This document shows positions 5,981 to 8,131 of a stretch of 8,131 nucleotides of DNA, one piece after another (the first letter of the stretch is position 1; each line of letters starts with the position of its first letter). Location of the stretch: the NCBI GenBank assembly GCA_044426075.1, contig JAWXUT010000079.1, positions 1 through 8,131 of the forward strand. The letters are read 5' to 3'. A program made the translations under genes and the position numbers. Under the pieces are notes generated by a model. It was not told the DNA's origin. It worked only from the letters and a program-made list of their open reading frames with translations, and searched no databases. Source of the DNA: JAWXUT01 sp044426075 (GTDB lineage: Bacteria; Bacillota; Clostridia; Christensenellales; DTU072).

Positions 5981-6009
5981 ATTCTAGCATATATAAACCT
6001 ATGTTTCAA
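5981..6009 (-). promoter_or_regulatory. Promoter of the amidohydrolase gene
   Basis: Minus-strand TTGAAA (6004-6009), 17-base spacer, TAGAAT (5981-5986), with an extended -10 TG (TGCTAGAAT). This gives a leader of about 25 bases carrying the AGGAGGT site. Confidence 0.7.
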
Positions 6010-6015
6010 AACATA

Positions 6016-6043
6016 TTGACAAAACGCGAGGTAATTTTATAGT
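6016..6043 (+). promoter_or_regulatory. Upstream rightward promoter candidate
   Basis: TTGACA (6016-6021), 16-base spacer, TATAGT (6038-6043). The -35 is perfect and begins only 7 bases from the -35 of the leftward amidohydrolase promoter, so the two face away from each other back to back. A transcript from here would carry the palindrome at 6073-6086 in its leader before the surface-protein gene. Confidence 0.45.
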
Positions 6044-6072
6044 AAATTTTTCGCATTTGAGGTTTTTGTGTC

Positions 6073-6086
6073 TTTTCTCGAGAAAA
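6073..6086. promoter_or_regulatory. 14-bp perfect palindrome, candidate operator
   Basis: TTTTCTCGAGAAAA is a perfect dyad, with a few further matching bases outside it if a small bulge is allowed. It lies between the two rightward promoter candidates, about 45 bases upstream of the -35 of the proximal one. It does not match the LexA, CIRCE or CtsR consensus patterns. An operator is plausible but unproven. Confidence 0.35.
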
Positions 6087-6129
6087 AAGAAAGTGCCAAA
6101 TATTTTTAAAATTTTTTCGGGTTCTAATA

Positions 6130-6158
6130 TTGAATTTATATTTAAAGTATGTTATAAT
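6130..6158 (+). promoter_or_regulatory. Strong extended -10 promoter of the surface-protein gene
   Basis: TTGAAT (6130-6135), 17-base spacer, perfect TATAAT (6153-6158) preceded by TG (TGTTATAAT). The transcript would start near 6165, giving a very AT-rich leader of about 65 bases with repeated TTTAAATTT tracts, ending in GAGGGGAG at 6218-6225, 5 bases before the ATG. Confidence 0.75.
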
Positions 6159-6230
6159 AATAAAAGTATTTAAATTTAAGTAATTATTTTTAAATTTTAA
6201 ACAACATTTACCTTAACGAGGGGAGCGCAA

Positions 6231-8131
6231 ATGTCTAAATTATCCAAAAAGAGTTGTTATTTAATGCTTGTTATACTAACTATTTTGCTTTTTGCAGTGG
6301 TTATGCTAGTGCCTTGCTTTAGTATGTCGGGTTCTAATTTAATTGTGGCGGAAGCTGATACAGAAACGGGAACCAATACGGAAACTACTTTATCTGGGGA
6401 CGGATCAATTGATAATCCATATGAAATAAGTAGTGTTTCCGACTACGTGTATTTTATGGCTACGTACAGCACAGCTTCAGTAAAAGATAGCACAGATTCA
6501 GAGGATGACAGCACAGATTCAGAGGATGATAGCACAGATTCAGTGGTTGATGATGTAGACCCAATGGTGTATGCAAAAATCACAGCTAATTTAGACTTCA
6601 GTGATGTTGCATTTGTGGGCACAGAAGAATTTAACGGCACGCTTGACGGTGGCGGATATACGATTAGTGGAATTGTATCAGATTCATCAATGTTTTATGA
6701 TTTATATGGAAGTGTCAGCAATTTAGTAATCACAAATAGCACATTTAGTTCAACAAATAGTGATGGAATTGCATCTATATCAACACAAAACTATGGCGCA
6801 ATTTCTAATGTATATGTTGATGCAGTTATTAATGCTAATAGTTTATACAATGTTGGTGGAATAGTTGCATTGAACACTGGTACAATTACATCTACAATTT
6901 TTGCAGGATCTATAAATGTGGATGTGGATGTTGATGATAGTTATTCTTATATAGGTGGAATTGTAGGCAATAACGCTGGTGGAACAGTAACAGCTTCAAT
7001 TAGCAATGCAAATATAAGTTTTGATTCTTCGGATAATGTTTATGTTGGTGGAATAGCTGGTTATTCAGAGAAAGCAACAGTTTCATATTGTTTAAGTTTG
7101 GGTTCATTTATGGATAGCAATGCAGATAGTTACATTGTAGAAACTACTTATGTAGGTGGTTTGATTGGTGAAAATCCAAATGATTCATCAACACTATTAT
7201 ATTCATATTTTTACAACGACGATATAAGTTATTATGCAGTGGGTGGCACATCTGCTGATGTTTCTGTTAGTGGCGGAAATCAATTTAGAGGTATAAGTGG
7301 CAGTTCGCTTACAAGTTCATTGGAAAACACATTGTTCACGTCAAACGGAAGTGCTAGTTACACAAAGCAAACCGCAACATACAATGGTTCGGCTTATTAT
7401 GCGCCAATTTTAAATAAATTTGACAGCAAGGTAGAAGATCTTGTGTACGCGGCTTGTACAATAAACTTGTACGGAATTGCAGATGATGCAGTGCTAACTG
7501 AAACTTGGGGCACAGCAGAAAATCCATATACAATTGACAGTGTAAAAATGTATCAACAGCTTGTATCTAGCACGGCGGCGGGCTATACATATTCGGATAG
7601 TTATTTTGTACAAACTGCAGTATTAGACTTTGATGACATTTCAGTTGGCACAATTGGCAACAGCAGCTATGCTTTTGCGGGGAACTATGACGGTGGTCAA
7701 TTTAAAATTACAAATTTGGCTATAAGTGAATCCAATAGTGATTGCGTAGGAATGTTCGGAAACGTGACGGGCAATATTTCAAATATAGTTTTGGCGGATA
7801 GCTGTTCGTTTACTGGAAATGAAAATGTTGGCAGTGTTGCGGGCAAGATAAGTGGCGGAACAATTTCATATGCTTACAGCAATGCTACTGTAACTGGCAC
7901 AAGTAATGTTGGTGGAATTATCGGCCAAGCAGTAAATGCAAAAACTGCAACGGTATTGTATTCTGGTCAAGTTAACGCAAGCAGCGCACCATATGGTATA
8001 GTTGGCGCAACACAAGGCTTCACATTTACAAACACTTGGTATGCCGTTAATAGCAGTTCAAGCTGCCAAAGCACAAATCAAAACGGCAATATGATTTATT
8101 ATGACAGCAATGGTTCACTTTCATTTTGCTT
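6231..8131 (+). CDS. Large secreted surface protein with GLUG-type repeats (3' end outside window)
   Basis: The frame is open for 633 codons and runs off the window. The N-terminus is a signal peptide: basic MSKLSKKS, a hydrophobic core at about 10-29, and possible cleavage after VAEA (about 42). The Cys at 29 is not in a proper lipobox, so a lipoprotein is unlikely. Two large modules follow. Module 1 opens with GDGSIDNPYEISS (56-68) and module 2 with WGTAENPYTIDS (426-437). Each leads into an F-x-G-x-x-D-G-G beta-helix entry (FNGTLDGGGYTI at 134-145, FAGNYDGGQFKI at 482-493). GLUG-like turns VGGIxG/xGTI then recur (about 208, 241, 272, 308, 505, 532, 559). Module 1 ends near YYAPILNKF (389-397). 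Such proteins are exported and wall-associated or adhesive. A Ser/Asp-rich acidic insert interrupts module 1 at 86-106. The start has GAGGGGAG 5 bases upstream. The anchoring signal, if any, lies beyond the window; the binding partner is unknown. Confidence 0.9.
   Translation, partial: MSKLSKKSCYLMLVILTILLFAVVMLVPCFSMSGSNLIVAEADTETGTNTETTLSGDGSIDNPYEISSVSDYVYFMATYSTASVKDSTDSEDDSTDSEDDSTDSVVDDVDPMVYAKITANLDFSDVAFVGTEEFNGTLDGGGYTISGIVSDSSMFYDLYGSVSNLVITNSTFSSTNSDGIASISTQNYGAISNVYVDAVINANSLYNVGGIVALNTGTITSTIFAGSINVDVDVDDSYSYIGGIVGNNAGGTVTASISNANISFDSSDNVYVGGIAGYSEKATVSYCLSLGSFMDSNADSYIVETTYVGGLIGENPNDSSTLLYSYFYNDDISYYAVGGTSADVSVSGGNQFRGISGSSLTSSLENTLFTSNGSASYTKQTATYNGSAYYAPILNKFDSKVEDLVYAACTINLYGIADDAVLTETWGTAENPYTIDSVKMYQQLVSSTAAGYTYSDSYFVQTAVLDFDDISVGTIGNSSYAFAGNYDGGQFKITNLAISESNSDCVGMFGNVTGNISNIVLADSCSFTGNENVGSVAGKISGGTISYAYSNATVTGTSNVGGIIGQAVNAKTATVLYSGQVNASSAPYGIVGATQGFTFTNTWYAVNSSSSCQSTNQNGNMIYYDSNGSLSFC
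6486..6548 (+). repeat. Three 21-bp in-frame tandem repeats (DSTDSED)
   Basis: Units at 6486-6506, 6507-6527 and 6528-6548. The first two differ by a single base (GAT/GAC); the third diverges in its last bases. They encode DSTDSED, DSTDSED, DSTDSVV (residues 86-106 of the surface protein). Being a multiple of three, a gain or loss of units would keep the frame. The near identity at DNA level suggests recent expansion. Confidence 0.9.

Noticed and set aside
6310..6320. Lipobox in the surface-protein signal peptide (LVPC)
   Set aside because: Pro at -1 does not fit the Gly/Ala/Ser required before the lipid-modified Cys; a VAEA-type cleavage further on fits better.
6443..6640. Minus-strand frame with Ser-rich repeats
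   Set aside because: It is the complement of the DSTDSED repeat in the real rightward gene.
1..8131. CRISPR array, tRNA/rRNA genes, insertion sequences, phage genes or defence systems
   Set aside because: No spaced identical repeats, no recognisable RNA genes, no transposase or integrase, and no known defence domain seen on either strand.

Overview
The window looks like a chromosomal segment of an uncultured, AT-rich low-GC Gram-positive bacterium, probably a Clostridia-class Bacillota of the gut type. The grounds are the AT-rich intergenic DNA, strong AGGAGG-type ribosome sites, textbook sigma-A promoters, and a large secreted GLUG-repeat surface protein of a kind common in such genomes. 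The taxonomy is inference; there is no rRNA or other marker gene here.

Left part (1-2500), all read leftwards: an apparent three-gene operon encodes a PiT-family phosphate permease (start near 2444), a DUF47/PhoU-like accessory protein, and a YfbR-type HD-domain 5'-deoxynucleotidase. The last two overlap by one base (TAATG). A promoter lies at 2470-2498. The first 213 bases hold no convincing gene but contain three consecutive perfect or near-perfect hairpins and a lone perfect DnaA-box match.

Middle part (2540-4420): a 546-residue membrane protein with its own promoters (two candidates in tandem) and its own terminator. It appears to consist of two tandem copies of a [membrane helix - extracellular domain - membrane helix] unit plus a C-terminal cytosolic domain. 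The extracellular domains resemble SipW-type signal peptidase I, but the catalytic Ser and His boxes are missing. This is the least ordinary gene in the window.

Right-middle part (4421-6010): a LOG/SLOG-like nucleotide-binding protein ending in a strong terminator, and an amidohydrolase-2 family metal hydrolase upstream of it. Both read leftwards and each has a good promoter.

Right end (6010-8131): a divergent intergenic region carries back-to-back promoters and a 14-bp perfect palindrome. It drives a rightward secreted, beta-helix-like surface protein that runs off the window. This gene opens with a signal peptide and carries a 21-bp tandem repeat encoding DSTDSED, followed by GLUG-type repeats arranged in two large modules.

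How the genes connect: the phosphate permease, its PhoU-like partner and a phosphate-releasing nucleotidase make a plausible phosphate/nucleotide salvage unit. No functional link between the other genes is visible beyond proximity.
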